Notes: a model not told the origin generated them from the letters alone. A stretch of DNA of 64,000 bases from Streptomyces kaniharaensis (GCF_009569385.1 NZ_WBOF01000001.1:310001-374000); one strand, 5' to 3'; shown: positions 50,165 to 60,017, counted from the first letter of the stretch. A program made the numbers and translations.

Positions 50165-52675
50165 GTGACCCTCCTTGATCTGATGCCGAAGCCCGCCACG
50201 CCCGACGCGCTGTACGAGACGTTCGCCGCCTGGGCGGAGGAGCGGGGGATCACGCTGTACCCGGCGCAGGAGGAGGCGCTGATCGAGCTGGTCTCGGGGA
50301 ACAACGTGATCCTGGCGACGCCGACCGGCTCGGGCAAGAGCCTGGTGGCGGCGGGGGCGCACTTCGCGGCCCTCGCCGAGGGGCAGCGCACGTTCTACAC
50401 CGCTCCGATCAAGGCCCTGGTCTCGGAGAAGTTCTTCGACCTGGTCAAGATGTTCGGCACCGAGCAGGTCGGCATGATGACCGGCGACGCGAGCGTGAAC
50501 CCGACCGCGCCGATCATCTGCTGCACGGCCGAGGTACTGGCGCAGATCGCGCTGCGCGACGGCGCCCGGGCGGACATCGGCCAGGTGGTCATGGACGAGT
50601 TCCACTTCTACGCGGAGCCGGACCGCGGCTGGGCGTGGCAGATCCCGCTGCTGGAGCTGCCGCAGGCGCAGTTCCTGCTGATGTCCGCGACGCTGGGTGA
50701 CGTGCGCCGGTTCGAGGAGGACCTGACCCGCCGCACCGGCCGTCCGACCTCGGTCGTCCGCAACGCGACCCGTCCGGTGCCGCTGTTCTACGAGTACCGC
50801 CGCACGACGATGCACGACACCCTGGAGGAGCTGCTGCAGACCGGCCAGGCGCCGGTCTACGTCGTGCACTTCACGCAGAAGGAGGCGGTGGAGCGGGCGC
50901 AGTCGCTGATGAGCATCAACATGTGCTCGAAGGCGGAGAAGGACGCCATCGCCGATCTGATCGGCAACTTCCGCTTCACCACCAAGTTCGGCCGCAACCT
51001 GTCCCGTTACGTGCGTCATGGCATCGGCGTGCACCACGCGGGCATGCTGCCGAAGTACCGCCGGCTGGTCGAACGCCTCGCCCAGGCGGGCCTGTTGAAG
51101 GTCATCTGCGGCACGGACACGCTCGGCGTCGGCGTCAACGTGCCGATCCGCACGGTGCTGTTCACCGCCCTGTCGAAGTACGACGGCAACCGGGTCCGCA
51201 TCCTGCGCGCCCGTGAGTTCCACCAGATCGCCGGGCGGGCCGGCCGGGCCGGCTTCGACACCGTCGGCCAGGTGGTGGCGCAGGCGCCGGAGCACGTGAT
51301 CGAGAACGACAAGGCGATCGCGAAGGCCGGGGACGACCCGAAGAAGAAGCGCAAGGTGGTCCGGAAGAAGGCGCCGGAGGGCTTCGTCGGCTGGACCGAG
51401 GAGACCTTCGACAAGCTGATCGCCGCCGACCCGGAGCCGCTGGTCTCCCGCTTCAAGGTGAGCCACGCGATGCTGCTGTCGGTGATCGGCCGCCCGGGCA
51501 ACGCCTTCGACGCGATGCGCAAGCTCCTCACCGACAACCACGAGGACCGCGCCGCCCAGCGCCGGCACATCCGCACGACGATCGCGATCTACCGCTCGCT
51601 GCTGGAGGGCGGCGTGGTGGAGCGCCTGCCGGAGCCGGACTCCGAGGGCCGGACCGTCCGCCTCACGCTGGACCTTCAGGAGAACTTCGCGCTCAACCAG
51701 CCGCTCTCCACCTTCGCCCTGGCCTCCTTCGAGCTCCTCGACCCGGCCTCGGCGTCGTACGCGATGGATGTCGTGTCGGTGGTCGAGGCGACGCTCGACG
51801 ACCCGCGCCAGATCCTCGCCTCGCAGCAGAACAAGGCGCGCGGCGAGGCCGTCGGCGAGATGAAGCGCGACGGCGTCGAGTACGAGGAGCGGATGGAGCG
51901 GCTCCAGGAGATCACCTACCCGAAGCCGCTGGAGGAGCTGCTCACCCACGCCTACGAGGTGTACCGCCGGGCGCACCCGTGGATCGGCGACCACCAGCTC
52001 GCGCCGAAGTCCGTGGTCCGCGACCTGTACGAGCGGGCGATGACGTTCTCCGACTACGTCGGCCACTACGAGCTCGCCCGTACCGAGGGCATCGTGCTGC
52101 GCTACCTCGCGGGCGCGTACAAGGCGCTGGAGCAGACCGTCCCCGAGGACGTCAAGACCGACGACCTCAAGGACGTCATCGCGTGGCTCGGCGAGCTGGT
52201 CCGCCAGGTCGACTCCAGCCTGCTCGACGAGTGGGAGCAGCTCGCCAACCCGACCGAGCCGCAGGCCCCCGAGGTGGCGCTGGACGACAAGCCGGCGCCG
52301 GTCACGGCGAACGCGCGGGCGTTCCGGGTGCTGGTGCGCAACGAGATGTTCCGCCGCGTCGAGCTGTGCGCGCTGGAGCACTACGAGGAACTCGGCGACC
52401 TGGACGGCGAGTACGGCTGGGACGCGGACCGCTGGGCGGACGCCATGGACGGGTACTGGGAGGAGTACGACGACCTCGGCACCGGCCCGGACGCGCGCGG
52501 CCCCAAGATGCTGATCATCGAGGAGGAGGACTCCGCCTGGCGGGTCCGGCAGATCTTCGACGACCCGGCGGGCGACCACGACTGGGGCATCAGCGCCGAG
52601 GTCGACCTGTACGGCTCGGACGAGGAGGGCCGGGCGGTGCTGCGGGTCACCGCGGTGGACCGGCTGGGCGGCTGA
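50165..52675 (+). CDS. DEAD/DEAH-box helicase with DUF3516 C-terminal domain
   Basis: The 836-residue protein has helicase motif I ATPTGSGKS, motif II VVMDEFHFY (DEFH rather than DEVH), motif III LMSATLGD, and motifs IV-VI with HHAGMLPKYRRLVE, CGTDTLGVGVN and QIAGRAGRAGFDT, a Ski2-like RNA helicase core. The C-terminal half (about 430-836) is the actinobacterial DUF3516 region. It probably unwinds RNA in decay or ribosome maturation. The GTG at 50165 starts just before the conserved N-terminus; no ribosome site is evident. A hairpin after the stop separates it from the convergent membrane protein gene. Confidence 0.92.
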   Translation: MTLLDLMPKPATPDALYETFAAWAEERGITLYPAQEEALIELVSGNNVILATPTGSGKSLVAAGAHFAALAEGQRTFYTAPIKALVSEKFFDLVKMFGTEQVGMMTGDASVNPTAPIICCTAEVLAQIALRDGARADIGQVVMDEFHFYAEPDRGWAWQIPLLELPQAQFLLMSATLGDVRRFEEDLTRRTGRPTSVVRNATRPVPLFYEYRRTTMHDTLEELLQTGQAPVYVVHFTQKEAVERAQSLMSINMCSKAEKDAIADLIGNFRFTTKFGRNLSRYVRHGIGVHHAGMLPKYRRLVERLAQAGLLKVICGTDTLGVGVNVPIRTVLFTALSKYDGNRVRILRAREFHQIAGRAGRAGFDTVGQVVAQAPEHVIENDKAIAKAGDDPKKKRKVVRKKAPEGFVGWTEETFDKLIAADPEPLVSRFKVSHAMLLSVIGRPGNAFDAMRKLLTDNHEDRAAQRRHIRTTIAIYRSLLEGGVVERLPEPDSEGRTVRLTLDLQENFALNQPLSTFALASFELLDPASASYAMDVVSVVEATLDDPRQILASQQNKARGEAVGEMKRDGVEYEERMERLQEITYPKPLEELLTHAYEVYRRAHPWIGDHQLAPKSVVRDLYERAMTFSDYVGHYELARTEGIVLRYLAGAYKALEQTVPEDVKTDDLKDVIAWLGELVRQVDSSLLDEWEQLANPTEPQAPEVALDDKPAPVTANARAFRVLVRNEMFRRVELCALEHYEELGDLDGEYGWDADRWADAMDGYWEEYDDLGTGPDARGPKMLIIEEEDSAWRVRQIFDDPAGDHDWGISAEVDLYGSDEEGRAVLRVTAVDRLGG

Positions 52676-52711
52676 CGGACCTTTCCAGTAGCTGACGGTT
52701 TGTCAACTACG

Positions 52712-52742
52712 CGGCGGGGCCCGAGGTTCTCGGGCCCCGCCG
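52712..52742. terminator. 14-bp hairpin downstream of the helicase gene
   Basis: CGGCGGGGCCCGAG (52712-52725), loop GTT, and its complement (52729-52742), between convergent genes and only 5 bp from the stop of the minus-strand gene. It probably ends both transcripts. Confidence 0.87.
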
Positions 52743-52746
52743 GTTG

Positions 52747-53577
52747 TCACATCCAGACGAACTGCGAGCCCGCCGAGTACGACACCGCGCGCGTCGCCTC
52801 GTCCAGCACCTGCTCGGGGGTCGGCGCCGTGGCGGACGCCGCCGGGGTGGCCGGGGTGCTCGCGGGCGCGCTCGGCGCGTGGGTCGGGCTCTCGGGCAGG
52901 CGCGAGCTGGTCACCGTCACGTAGTGCCCGACCGCCTCGACCCGCGGCTCGGTGCCCGGCTTCGCCGCGCTGCCGGCCGCCGGAGCGGGCGCCTCGTTGG
53001 CGTCGGGGAGGATGAAGGCCAGCGCGCCGGGCTTGGCCTTCAGCGCGTCGGCGGCCTTGACTGCGGCGGCCTGGTCGGCGAAGCGCAGCACGGTGACGCT
53101 GCTGAGCACCGGCTTGTCCTGGCCGGTGAAGCTGACGGTCAGGTAGGCCTGGCAGCCGCTGTTCTTCAGCAGCTCCTGGCCGCGGTCCTGCTGCGCCTCG
53201 ACGCAGTTCTCGCCGCGCCGCACGCCGTTGCGCCTGCCCTTGTAGGCGCCCATCTCGATGAGGCGCTGGGACGGGAAGTACGTCTCGACGTTGAGCGCCT
53301 CGGGGTCGGTGCGCGGCGGCGGGGCGCCGACGACCGGCGGCGTCTTGGTCGCGTCCTTGCTGGACGGACCGAGGCCGGGTATGAAGTCGCCCGGCGTCGG
53401 CCGGGTGATGATCCACCCGCCGGCCACCACCACGCCCACGACGACCGTCCAGCCCACCACCCGGCGGGCGGTCAGCCGCCTGCCCCAGTAGGCGCCGGCA
53501 CCCCCGCCGAATCGCTGCCCTGCCTGGCCTTCCTGGCCCTCTCCCGGAGTCGGGGTGCGCTCCCCCTGCGTGGTCAT
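52747..53577 (-). CDS. Single-pass membrane protein of unknown function
   Basis: The 276-residue protein has a polar N-terminus, one transmembrane helix (VVGWTVVVGVVVAGGWIIT, about 38-56) and an extracytoplasmic domain containing ENCVEAQQDR and NSGCQAYLTVSFTGQDKPVL, with two Cys that may pair, ending in an Ala/Pro/Thr-rich linker and EQVLDEATRAVSYSAGSQF. The ATG at 53577 is the first codon of the compositionally consistent protein. I recognise similar hypothetical proteins in streptomycetes but no function. It is convergent with the helicase and divergent from bioB. Confidence 0.75.
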   Translation of the reverse strand: MTTQGERTPTPGEGQEGQAGQRFGGGAGAYWGRRLTARRVVGWTVVVGVVVAGGWIITRPTPGDFIPGLGPSSKDATKTPPVVGAPPPRTDPEALNVETYFPSQRLIEMGAYKGRRNGVRRGENCVEAQQDRGQELLKNSGCQAYLTVSFTGQDKPVLSSVTVLRFADQAAAVKAADALKAKPGALAFILPDANEAPAPAAGSAAKPGTEPRVEAVGHYVTVTSSRLPESPTHAPSAPASTPATPAASATAPTPEQVLDEATRAVSYSAGSQFVWM

Positions 53578-53801
53578 GGCGCAGATTCTAAGCAACCGCC
53601 GGGTGTTCCAGATCACGGGGTGGGCGGTTGTCGATCACCGTCGACTACCGGCGGGTAACCTGCGGCCCGCGCCCCGTCAAGGGGATTGACCTGCGCCGCA
53701 GCCGTGAGCTTCGACACTGTGGCAAGTGGCACATCCGTCCACGGATCTTCTGGTGGGTTTCCTCTGGCGTCAGCCGAACACCAGCAGGCAGGATCAGCCC
53801 C

Positions 53802-55082
53802 ATGGATCTGCTCGATACCCTCACCGCCAAGGGCCTGCGCGGCGAAGTCCCGACCCGCGAGGAGGCACTGGCCGTCCTCGCCACCACCGACGACGAGCTC
53901 CTGGACGTGGTCGCCGCCGCCGGGAAGGTGCGCCGGCGGTGGTTCGGCCGCCGGGTCAAGCTCAACTACCTGGTGAACCTCAAGAGCGGCCTCTGCCCCG
54001 AGGACTGCAACTACTGCTCGCAGCGGCTGGGCTCCAAGGCCGAGATCCTCAAGTACACCTGGCTCAAGTCCGACCAGGCCGCCGAGGCCGCCCGCGCCGG
54101 CGTCGCGGGCGGGGCGAAGCGCGTCTGCCTGGTCGCGAGCGGGCGCGGCCCGACGGACCGCGACATCGACCGCGTCACCGACACCATGGCCGCCATCAAG
54201 GACGCCGACCCCGAGGTCGAGATCTGCGTCTGCCTGGGCCTGCTCTCCGACAACCAGGCGGAGCGCCTCAAGGCGGCCGGCGCCGACGCGTACAACCACA
54301 ACCTCAACACCTCCGAGAGCACCTACGGCGACATCACCACCACCCACACCTACGCGGACCGGGTGGACACCGTGCAGAAGGCGCACGGCGCGGGCCTGTC
54401 CGCCTGCTCCGGCCTGATCGCGGGCATGGGCGAGACCGACGAGGACCTGGTCGACGTCGTCTTCGCGCTGCGCGAGCTGGGCTCGGACTCCGTCCCGGTC
54501 AACTTCCTCATCCCGTTCGAGGGCACCCCGCTCGCCAAGGAGTGGAACCTCACCCCGCAGCGCTGCCTGCGGATCCTGGCGATGGTCCGCTTCGTCAACC
54601 CGGACACCGAGGTGCGGATCGCCGGCGGGCGCGAGGTGCACCTGCGGTCGATGCAGCCGCTCGGGCTGCACATCGCCAACTCGATCTTCCTCGGCGACTA
54701 CCTGACCAGCGAGGGGCAGGCCGGGCAGGCCGACCTCGACATGATCAAGGACGCGGGCTTCGAGGTCGAGGGCGCCGGCGAGGCCACCCTGCCGCGCCAC
54801 CGGGCGGACATCGCGGCTGCGGCCTCGGCGTGCGGCACGGCGGCCTCTTCGTGTGGCACGGCGGCTTCGGCGTGCGGCAGCGGGGGTGGCTGCGGTCCGT
54901 GCGGCGGGCACGCGCACGAGGAGGCTGCCGTGTCGGAGGAGCCGGCTGTCTCGGCCGACGCTTCCGACTCGGCGGACTCGTTCGGCTCGGCGGACTCGGC
55001 CGCTTCGGCCGGTGAGCTGCGCAGCGATCTCGTCAAGGTCCGCCTGCGCGGTGCCGGTACCGAACTCGCCCCGAACGCCTGA
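53802..55082 (+). CDS. bioB: Biotin synthase with unusual Cys-rich C-terminal extension
   Basis: The 426-residue radical-SAM enzyme has the cluster motif [39 protein letters not shown] and [12 protein letters not shown]. It inserts sulfur into dethiobiotin. The family core ends near residue 345; the last 80 residues are extra, with [31 protein letters not shown], then an acidic Ser/Asp/Ala run and [14 protein letters not shown]. The tail has six Cys and might bind a metal or feed iron-sulfur assembly. The ATG at 53802 follows a weak AGGCAGGA. It is first in bioB-bioA-bioD; no riboswitch is visible in 53617-53801. Confidence 0.93.
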   Translation: MDLLDTLTAKGLRGEVPTREEALAVLATTDDELLDVVAAAGKVRRRWFGRRVKLNYLVNLKSGLCPEDCNYCSQRLGSKAEILKYTWLKSDQAAEAARAGVAGGAKRVCLVASGRGPTDRDIDRVTDTMAAIKDADPEVEICVCLGLLSDNQAERLKAAGADAYNHNLNTSESTYGDITTTHTYADRVDTVQKAHGAGLSACSGLIAGMGETDEDLVDVVFALRELGSDSVPVNFLIPFEGTPLAKEWNLTPQRCLRILAMVRFVNPDTEVRIAGGREVHLRSMQPLGLHIANSIFLGDYLTSEGQAGQADLDMIKDAGFEVEGAGEATLPRHRADIAAAASACGTAASSCGTAASACGSGGGCGPCGGHAHEEAAVSEEPAVSADASDSADSFGSADSAASAGELRSDLVKVRLRGAGTELAPNA

Positions 55083-55105
55083 CACTTCTGGAGAACCGAC
55101 TCATC

Positions 55106-56410
55106 ATGCCCCAGCTGTCCGCGGACACGCTGCTCAGCCTCGACCGCGCCCACGTCTGGCACCCGTACGGCCCGATGCCCGGCACCGTCACCCCGTACGT
55201 GGTCGAGTCGGCGTCGGGGGTTCGGCTGAGACTGGCGGAGCCCGTCGCGGGCGGGCGGCGCGAGCTCGTGGACGGGATGTCGTCCTGGTGGGCGGCCATC
55301 CACGGCTACCGGCACCCGGTCCTGGACGAGGCCGTGCGGGAGCAGCTGGGGCGGATGAGTCACGTGATGTTCGGCGGGCTCACCCACGAGCCCGCCGTCC
55401 GGCTGGCATCCCGGCTGGTCGAGATCACGCCGGAGCCGTTGCAGCACGTCTTCCTCGCCGACTCGGGCTCGGTCGCGGTCGAGGTCGCGATGAAGATGTG
55501 CCTGCAGTACTGGCAGTCGACGGGCCGCCCGGAGAAGAACCGGCTGCTGACCTGGCGCGGCGGATACCACGGGGACACCTTCCACCCGATGTCCGTGTGC
55601 GACCCCGACGGTGGCATGCACCACCTGTGGGGCGGGGTGCTGCCCGGGCAGCTCTTCGCGCCGCAGCCGCCGGCCGGGTTCGGCGCCTCACTTGATGTCG
55701 CATACGCCTCGGCTTTCGAGGAGTTGATGGCGCGTCACGCGCATGAGCTGGCCGCCGTCATCGTCGAGCCGGTCGTGCAGGGCGCGGGCGGGATGCAGTT
55801 CCACTCCCCCGCTTACCTGCGGATGCTGCGCGAACTCTGCGACAAGCACGGGGTGTTGCTCGTCTTCGACGAGATCGCCACCGGATTCGGCCGCAGTGGC
55901 GCGCTGTTCGCCGCCGAGCACGCCGGGGTGTCGCCGGATGTCATGTGCCTCGGCAAGGCGATCACGGGCGGCTACCTGACGCTGGCCGCCGCGCTGTGCA
56001 CGAGCGAGATCGCGGACGGCATCAGCCGTGGCGAGATGCCGGTGCTGGCCCACGGGCCGACCTTCATGGGCAACCCGCTCGCGTGCGCGGTCGCCAACGC
56101 GTCGATCGACCTGCTGCTCGGCCAGGACTGGCAGGTCGAGGTCAAGCGCATCGAGACGGGCTTGGTGGACGGCCTCACCCCGGCTCGCGACATCCCCGGC
56201 GTACGCGACGTCCGCGTCCAAGGCGCCATCGGCGTGGTGCAGTTGGACCACCCCGTGGACGTCATCGCCGCCACCGAGGCGGCGGCCCGCGAGGGCGTGT
56301 GGCTGCGCCCGTTCCGGGACCTGATCTACACCATGCCGCCCTACGTGACGGAGGACGAGGACGTGGCACGCATCGCCGCCGCCGTCAACGCTGCGGCGGT
56401 GGCGGGATGA
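55106..56410 (+). CDS. bioA: Adenosylmethionine-8-amino-7-oxononanoate transaminase
   Basis: The 434-residue class III aminotransferase has [43 protein letters not shown], the PLP pocket [13 protein letters not shown] and the Lys in [11 protein letters not shown]. It converts 8-amino-7-oxononanoate to 7,8-diaminononanoate using S-adenosylmethionine as amino donor. It starts 23 bp after bioB with CTGGAGAAC upstream; the stop overlaps the bioD start (ATGA). Confidence 0.95.
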   Translation: MPQLSADTLLSLDRAHVWHPYGPMPGTVTPYVVESASGVRLRLAEPVAGGRRELVDGMSSWWAAIHGYRHPVLDEAVREQLGRMSHVMFGGLTHEPAVRLASRLVEITPEPLQHVFLADSGSVAVEVAMKMCLQYWQSTGRPEKNRLLTWRGGYHGDTFHPMSVCDPDGGMHHLWGGVLPGQLFAPQPPAGFGASLDVAYASAFEELMARHAHELAAVIVEPVVQGAGGMQFHSPAYLRMLRELCDKHGVLLVFDEIATGFGRSGALFAAEHAGVSPDVMCLGKAITGGYLTLAAALCTSEIADGISRGEMPVLAHGPTFMGNPLACAVANASIDLLLGQDWQVEVKRIETGLVDGLTPARDIPGVRDVRVQGAIGVVQLDHPVDVIAATEAAAREGVWLRPFRDLIYTMPPYVTEDEDVARIAAAVNAAAVAG

Positions 56411-57141
56411 GCGCGCGGATCCTGTTCGTCACGGGGACGAACACCGAGGTCGGAAAGACGGTCACCACGGCGGCTCTCGCGTCGGCGGCTCTGCAGGGCG
56501 GGCTGCGCGTCGCCATGCTGAAGCCCGGGCAGACCGGCGTCGGCCCGGGCGAGCCGGGTGACGCGGAGGAAGTCCTCCGACTGGCTGGTGAACTGACGAT
56601 CCGTGAACTCGTCCGCTACCCGGAGCCGCTGGCGCCGGACATGGCCGCGAGGCGGGCTGGTCTGCCCTGCCTCTCCCCGGCCGAAGTCGTTTCGGCCGTC
56701 GCCGAGTTGGCCACGACCCACGACCTGGTGCTCGTCGAGGGCGCGGGGGGGCTGCTCGTCCGCTACGACGAGGACGGGCGGACGCTCGCCGACCAGGCGC
56801 GAGCCGTACGCGACGCCGGACTGCCGGCCGAGGTGCTGCTCGTCGCGTCGGCGGGCCTGGGGACGCTCAACATCGTCGCCCTGTCGGCGGAGGCACTGGC
56901 AGCGCGCGAGCTGCCGCTGACGGGCGTCGTGGTCGGCTCCTGGCCCTCCGCCCCCGGACTGGCCGATCGCTGCAACCTCGTCGACCTGCCCCGCTCGGCC
57001 GGCGCCCCCCTGCTGGGTGCGCTCCCCGAACGAGCCGGCTCCGCTCCGGACTTCCCCGCGCTCGCTCTGTCCTCCCTGGCCCCCGAGCTGGGCGGCACAT
57101 GGGATGCGAAGCACTTCACGGAGTCGCACTGGCCGCAATAG
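56407..57141 (+). CDS. bioD: Dethiobiotin synthetase
   Basis: The 244-residue ATPase has the P-loop [24 protein letters not shown] and [10 protein letters not shown], all BioD signatures. It closes the ureido ring of dethiobiotin using CO2 and ATP. The ATG overlaps the bioA stop by 4 nt, so bioA and bioD are coupled. The biotin made here is needed by the carboxylase alpha subunit encoded at 19543. Last gene of the operon. Confidence 0.94.
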   Translation: MSARILFVTGTNTEVGKTVTTAALASAALQGGLRVAMLKPGQTGVGPGEPGDAEEVLRLAGELTIRELVRYPEPLAPDMAARRAGLPCLSPAEVVSAVAELATTHDLVLVEGAGGLLVRYDEDGRTLADQARAVRDAGLPAEVLLVASAGLGTLNIVALSAEALAARELPLTGVVVGSWPSAPGLADRCNLVDLPRSAGAPLLGALPERAGSAPDFPALALSSLAPELGGTWDAKHFTESHWPQ

Positions 57142-57218
57142 GCCCGGCTTCGCTCGAAGGTGTGATGTCCGCACTCGAACCGTGTCCCGGTGCGGTGGGG
57201 CTCAATACCGTTCCATCC

Positions 57219-57665
57219 ATGACAGACGGGCTGACGGTAGACGAGGCTCTTCGGGCCTTGGCCGCCCTGGAGGCGGCGTGGAAGGACGACGACGAGGCAC
57301 TGTCCGCACTCGCCGCAGGCGGACCGGGCGAGCGAACGCTGCCGGCGCTGGTCGCCGAGTACGGCGAACATGCGATGGACACGCTGATGGCGCTCGCGTT
57401 CGGGCTGCGGTCGAGCATGAGCGACGAGGAGATCGCGGAACTCTCGGACGCGGTGAGCGCCAACATCGGCGCCCGGATGAGCGCCCTGCTCACACAGGCA
57501 CTCAAGGCGTGGGGCACGTCGGCGGCACCGGACGACCTGGTGGCGACGAAGGCCATCGCCCACGTGGTGATCGACTCCATGCGCGCGGTGACGGAGGACC
57601 CGAGCAAGACGGAGGTCCTGCCGCTCCTCGCCACATTCCGGTCGTATGCGCTGAGCAATCCCTGA
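57219..57665 (+). CDS. Helical protein of unknown function
   Basis: The 148-residue protein is helical and acidic (DEALRALAALEAAWKDDDEAL, ALVAEYGEHAMDTLMALAFG, IGARMSALLTQALKAWG) with no membrane segment. TACCGT (57206-57211) is 7 nt before the ATG, pointing to a leaderless transcript; ATG 57165 is an alternative. A strong hairpin follows, so it is monocistronic. I do not recognise the family. Confidence 0.65.
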   Translation: MTDGLTVDEALRALAALEAAWKDDDEALSALAAGGPGERTLPALVAEYGEHAMDTLMALAFGLRSSMSDEEIAELSDAVSANIGARMSALLTQALKAWGTSAAPDDLVATKAIAHVVIDSMRAVTEDPSKTEVLPLLATFRSYALSNP

Positions 57666-57676
57666 AAAGCGTTGGT

Positions 57677-57702
57677 GGCGGGGGCTCCGAGGAGCCCCCG
57701 CC
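57677..57702. terminator. 11-bp hairpin after the helical protein gene
   Basis: GGCGGGGGCTC (57677-57687), loop CGAG, and its complement (57692-57702), 12 nt after the stop, followed by TTT. It sits right before a regulator remnant. Confidence 0.87.
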
Positions 57703-57716
57703 TTTCCGGCGGCTCT

Positions 57717-57908
57717 CTCACGCTCCTCCACTTCGACGACGCTCCTCGGGTCGCCTACCTGGAAGGCTTGCAGAGTGGTCAACTCGTAGAGACGCCAGAC
57801 CGGGTGACCGATATGGCACTGATCTACGATACGCTCCGGGCAGAAGCCCTTACGCCTGACGAGTCGTTGGCGTGGCCGCAAAGAGCATCGGAGAATCTTC
57901 CGGCATGA
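57717..57908 (+). pseudogene. C-terminal remnant of an XRE/DUF5753 regulator
   Basis: The frame encodes LTLLHFDDAPRVAYLEGLQS, LVETPDRVTDMALIYDTLRA and EALTPDESLA, the end of the DUF5753 (Scr1-type) domain that follows an N-terminal HTH_31 in a roughly 280-residue regulator. No helix-turn-helix or first two thirds is present; the terminator of the previous gene sits immediately upstream, so a deletion removed them. The intact DUF397 partner follows and overlaps the stop by 4 nt, the standard gene order. Confidence 0.8.
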
Positions 57909-58138
57909 CCCCACGCGCTTCGGTCCTGGATCTCTCAACTGCCCGCTGGTTCAAGTCGACTCACAGCGACCCTCAGGGCGACGGCGACTGCGTGCAGGTC
58001 GCTACCAACTTCTCGGTCACTCACGACCTCATCCTCATCGGCGACACCAAAACTCCTGGTGTCCACATCGCCGTCTCCCCCGAAGCCTTCACCGCATTCG
58101 TCACCGCCACCGCCACCGGCGAGTTCGGCACCATCTGA
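57905..58138 (+). CDS. DUF397 protein, partner of a lost DUF5753 regulator
   Basis: The 77-residue protein has the DUF397 pattern ARWFKSTHSDPQGDGDCVQV, then GDTKTPGVHIAVSPEAFTAF. Such small proteins pair with XRE/DUF5753 regulators, as in WhiJ-like and Scr1/Scr2 systems, probably by direct binding. The ATG at 57905 overlaps the regulator remnant. With the partner gone it may act with a paralogue elsewhere or be free of function. Confidence 0.88.
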   Translation: MTPRASVLDLSTARWFKSTHSDPQGDGDCVQVATNFSVTHDLILIGDTKTPGVHIAVSPEAFTAFVTATATGEFGTI

Positions 58139-58193
58139 CGCTCGCCTCGGCCACGGGCTTCGCGCCATTGCTCGAAGCCCGTGGCCTGCGTCA

Positions 58194-58622
58194 TCACCGC
58201 GCCAACGGACACGGCGGCGGCGCCTCGCCGGTCGGATTGAACGTTCGGGGGCACGAGACAGCGGCTACCGACCTCAGCTGCTGGCCCGGCGTCCAGTACG
58301 TCCACACCACGTCGTGCGGGAAGGTCCCGAGGAACTCCCGCGCGTGCTCCGGCCTCACGACCGGTTCCATGTCGCTCTCCTGCGCAGGAACCTCAGCGAG
58401 CTGCTTGCTCAGCCACTCCGACACCTCCGCCGGCTCACCGGCCGTGAGCTTGATCTGCGCCGCCGACTTGGCCAGCCAGTGCATGACCTCAAGCGGAGGC
58501 ACCGGGCTGGACCATACCGGCCGCACACGGTTCTGCATCTCCGGGGGCCGACGCTCGGTGTCCTCGGGCCGCGGAGCCCAGGCACGGCCCGACGAGTGGA
58601 CCGTCGCGCGCCACCACCTCAC
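58194..58622 (-). CDS. Hypothetical protein, low confidence
   Basis: The 142-residue frame from GTG 58622 has a balanced composition in its middle (WLAKSAAQIKLTAGEPAEVS, WLSKQLAEVPAQESDMEPV, EHAREFLGTFPHDVVWTYW), unlike antisense frames of this genome. No ribosome site or family is recognised, and nothing is encoded opposite. It lies between a DUF397 gene and a MarR remnant, a stretch rich in decay, so it may itself be a fragment. Confidence 0.45.
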   Translation of the reverse strand: MRWWRATVHSSGRAWAPRPEDTERRPPEMQNRVRPVWSSPVPPLEVMHWLAKSAAQIKLTAGEPAEVSEWLSKQLAEVPAQESDMEPVVRPEHAREFLGTFPHDVVWTYWTPGQQLRSVAAVSCPRTFNPTGEAPPPCPLAR

Positions 58623-58664
58623 CGCCGCGGCTGTTCGCGCCGCTCGCGGAGGGCGCCACGCGTC

Positions 58665-58995
58665 ACAACAGGTAAGCAGGGCGGCAGCACCCTAGTGATC
58701 GCCGGGCGCCACCTGGCCGAACGACCTCACGAACGCCGTGAGCGCCCGCACGTCGACGACTTCGTCGAACGCGGGTGGGTGGCACGGACACCCGACGACG
58801 ACACCATCGCCCTGACCGACGAGGGCCGCAAGGCCCACCGGCGGGTCTCCGACCGCTCCGGGGTCTTTCGCGCCCGGATGATGGAATGCATCACCCCGGA
58901 CGAGTACCACACGCTGGTGGAACTCCTCCAGCGGATCGCCGGTCACGTCGAAATCCTGTCGACCGGGCGGGACGTCCCCGCGAACCGGCGGGCCC
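58665..58995 (+). pseudogene. Remnant of a MarR-family regulator
   Basis: The frame encodes KQGGSTLVIAGRHLAER, then VERGWVARTPDDDTIALTDEG, and EYHTLVELLQRIAGHVEI, which are the wing and C-terminal dimerisation helix of a MarR protein. The first 60-70 residues are missing, with no start codon, and the frame runs on into unrelated sequence after 59000. It is most likely a decayed regulator; the control target is lost. Interval ends are approximate. Confidence 0.6.
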
Positions 58996-59079
58996 GGTAC
59001 TCGTGCGGCCCCGGCCGCACTACAGCACGTTCTCAACGCAGGAAGTCGACGTCGCCGACTTCCGCGCGTGGGGCCGGTG

Positions 59080-59829
59080 CTACTTGGCGGCGGCGTGGAG
59101 CTTGTCGAGCTGCTTCTTGACGGTGTCCTGCTCGGGCATGCCCGGGTCCGCGAGAGCCGAGTTGGAGAGCATGGTCAGGACGTCACCGCTGCGGACGATG
59201 ACGTAGCTGCGGGCTTCGCACGGGGCATTGGCGCAGTCGTCAGCGGTGAACTTCGCGTTGAGGGCCAGGGTGGCGTCACCGGCCGCCTGGAAGGTGGCCT
59301 TGCTGAACGTGACCTTCATGGCGGGCTGGCCCTGGCTCGTGGCGTTGAACGCCGCGCACGATCCGAGTGCGGCCTCGCCGGACGTCATGGCTTTGGCGGC
59401 CTGCCCGGCACCGAACTGGGTGAGCTGGATGACCGTGTACTCACGGCCGTTGGTGCCGAAGTACGCGCCGGTGGCGGAGGCGGCCGGCGGGGTGGCCGCG
59501 TTGCCGGCGTCGGCCAGGTCGAGCAACGGCTGGCAGGCGGCCTTGTTGGCGGTGAGCTTGTGCTGCGACTTGGTCGCGCCCAGGGATGACCGGTTCTGGT
59601 CGGCCTGAAGGTCTTTGACGGTGAGCAGGGCCTTGACAAGCTGGTCCTGTGTCAGCGCCTTGGCAGCGGCTCCGGTTCCGGCTCCGGTCGGGGCTGCCGT
59701 GGCCGTGCCGATGGGCGCAGTGGTGGCTGTGGTGCTGGACTTGTCGTCGTTGTTGGGACCGCACGCGGTGGCGGCCAGGACGAGCGGCGCGAGGACGCCG
59801 GTGGCGACGATGATGCGCAGAGAACGCAT
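59080..59829 (-). CDS. Putative lipoprotein of unknown function
   Basis: The 249-residue protein begins MRSLRIIVATGVLAPLVLAA with the lipobox LAATAC, then a Thr/Ala/Gly linker (about 25-55) and a domain with two more Cys pairs (KAACQPLLDL, GSCAAFNA, DDCANAPCEA). It should be lipid-anchored outside the membrane. The ATG at 59829 is chosen because GGGGGAA lies upstream and the signal peptide starts there. The domain resembles PknH-sensor-like or LpqN-type lipoproteins loosely; no firm family. The gap 59830-60220 holds the promoter of the next gene and no gene. Confidence 0.78.
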   Translation of the reverse strand: MRSLRIIVATGVLAPLVLAATACGPNNDDKSSTTATTAPIGTATAAPTGAGTGAAAKALTQDQLVKALLTVKDLQADQNRSSLGATKSQHKLTANKAACQPLLDLADAGNAATPPAASATGAYFGTNGREYTVIQLTQFGAGQAAKAMTSGEAALGSCAAFNATSQGQPAMKVTFSKATFQAAGDATLALNAKFTADDCANAPCEARSYVIVRSGDVLTMLSNSALADPGMPEQDTVKKQLDKLHAAAK

Positions 59830-60017
59830 GACTGGTGTTCCCCCGAACGGTGAAAGGTGCTGCGCCTTGAGCTGTTCGGCGCTTTGGCACGCCAAGCGGT
59901 TGTCGGTTCAACATCCGCTGGCAGCAGATCAAAGTACCCTATGGCCCCGCTCTTGCGGATCACGGGCATGGGCTCGTTGCGTAGCCCTGACCAAACCAGC
60001 GTGCCCGTCAAGCCCGA

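Noticed and set aside
48881..52579. 1,232-codon minus-strand open frame opposite the helicase
   Set aside because: It is antisense to bioF and the helicase, consists of Val/Asp/Arg/Gly-rich low-complexity sequence, has no motif, and follows from GC-rich codon bias.
53617..53801. Riboswitch or BioQ operator upstream of bioB
   Set aside because: No recognised aptamer fold or clear TGAAC/GTTCA-type symmetry could be seen.
54830..55082. Frameshift causing the BioB tail
   Set aside because: The frame keeps third-position GC bias to the stop, and the next gene starts 23 bp later with normal spacing, so the tail seems genuine.
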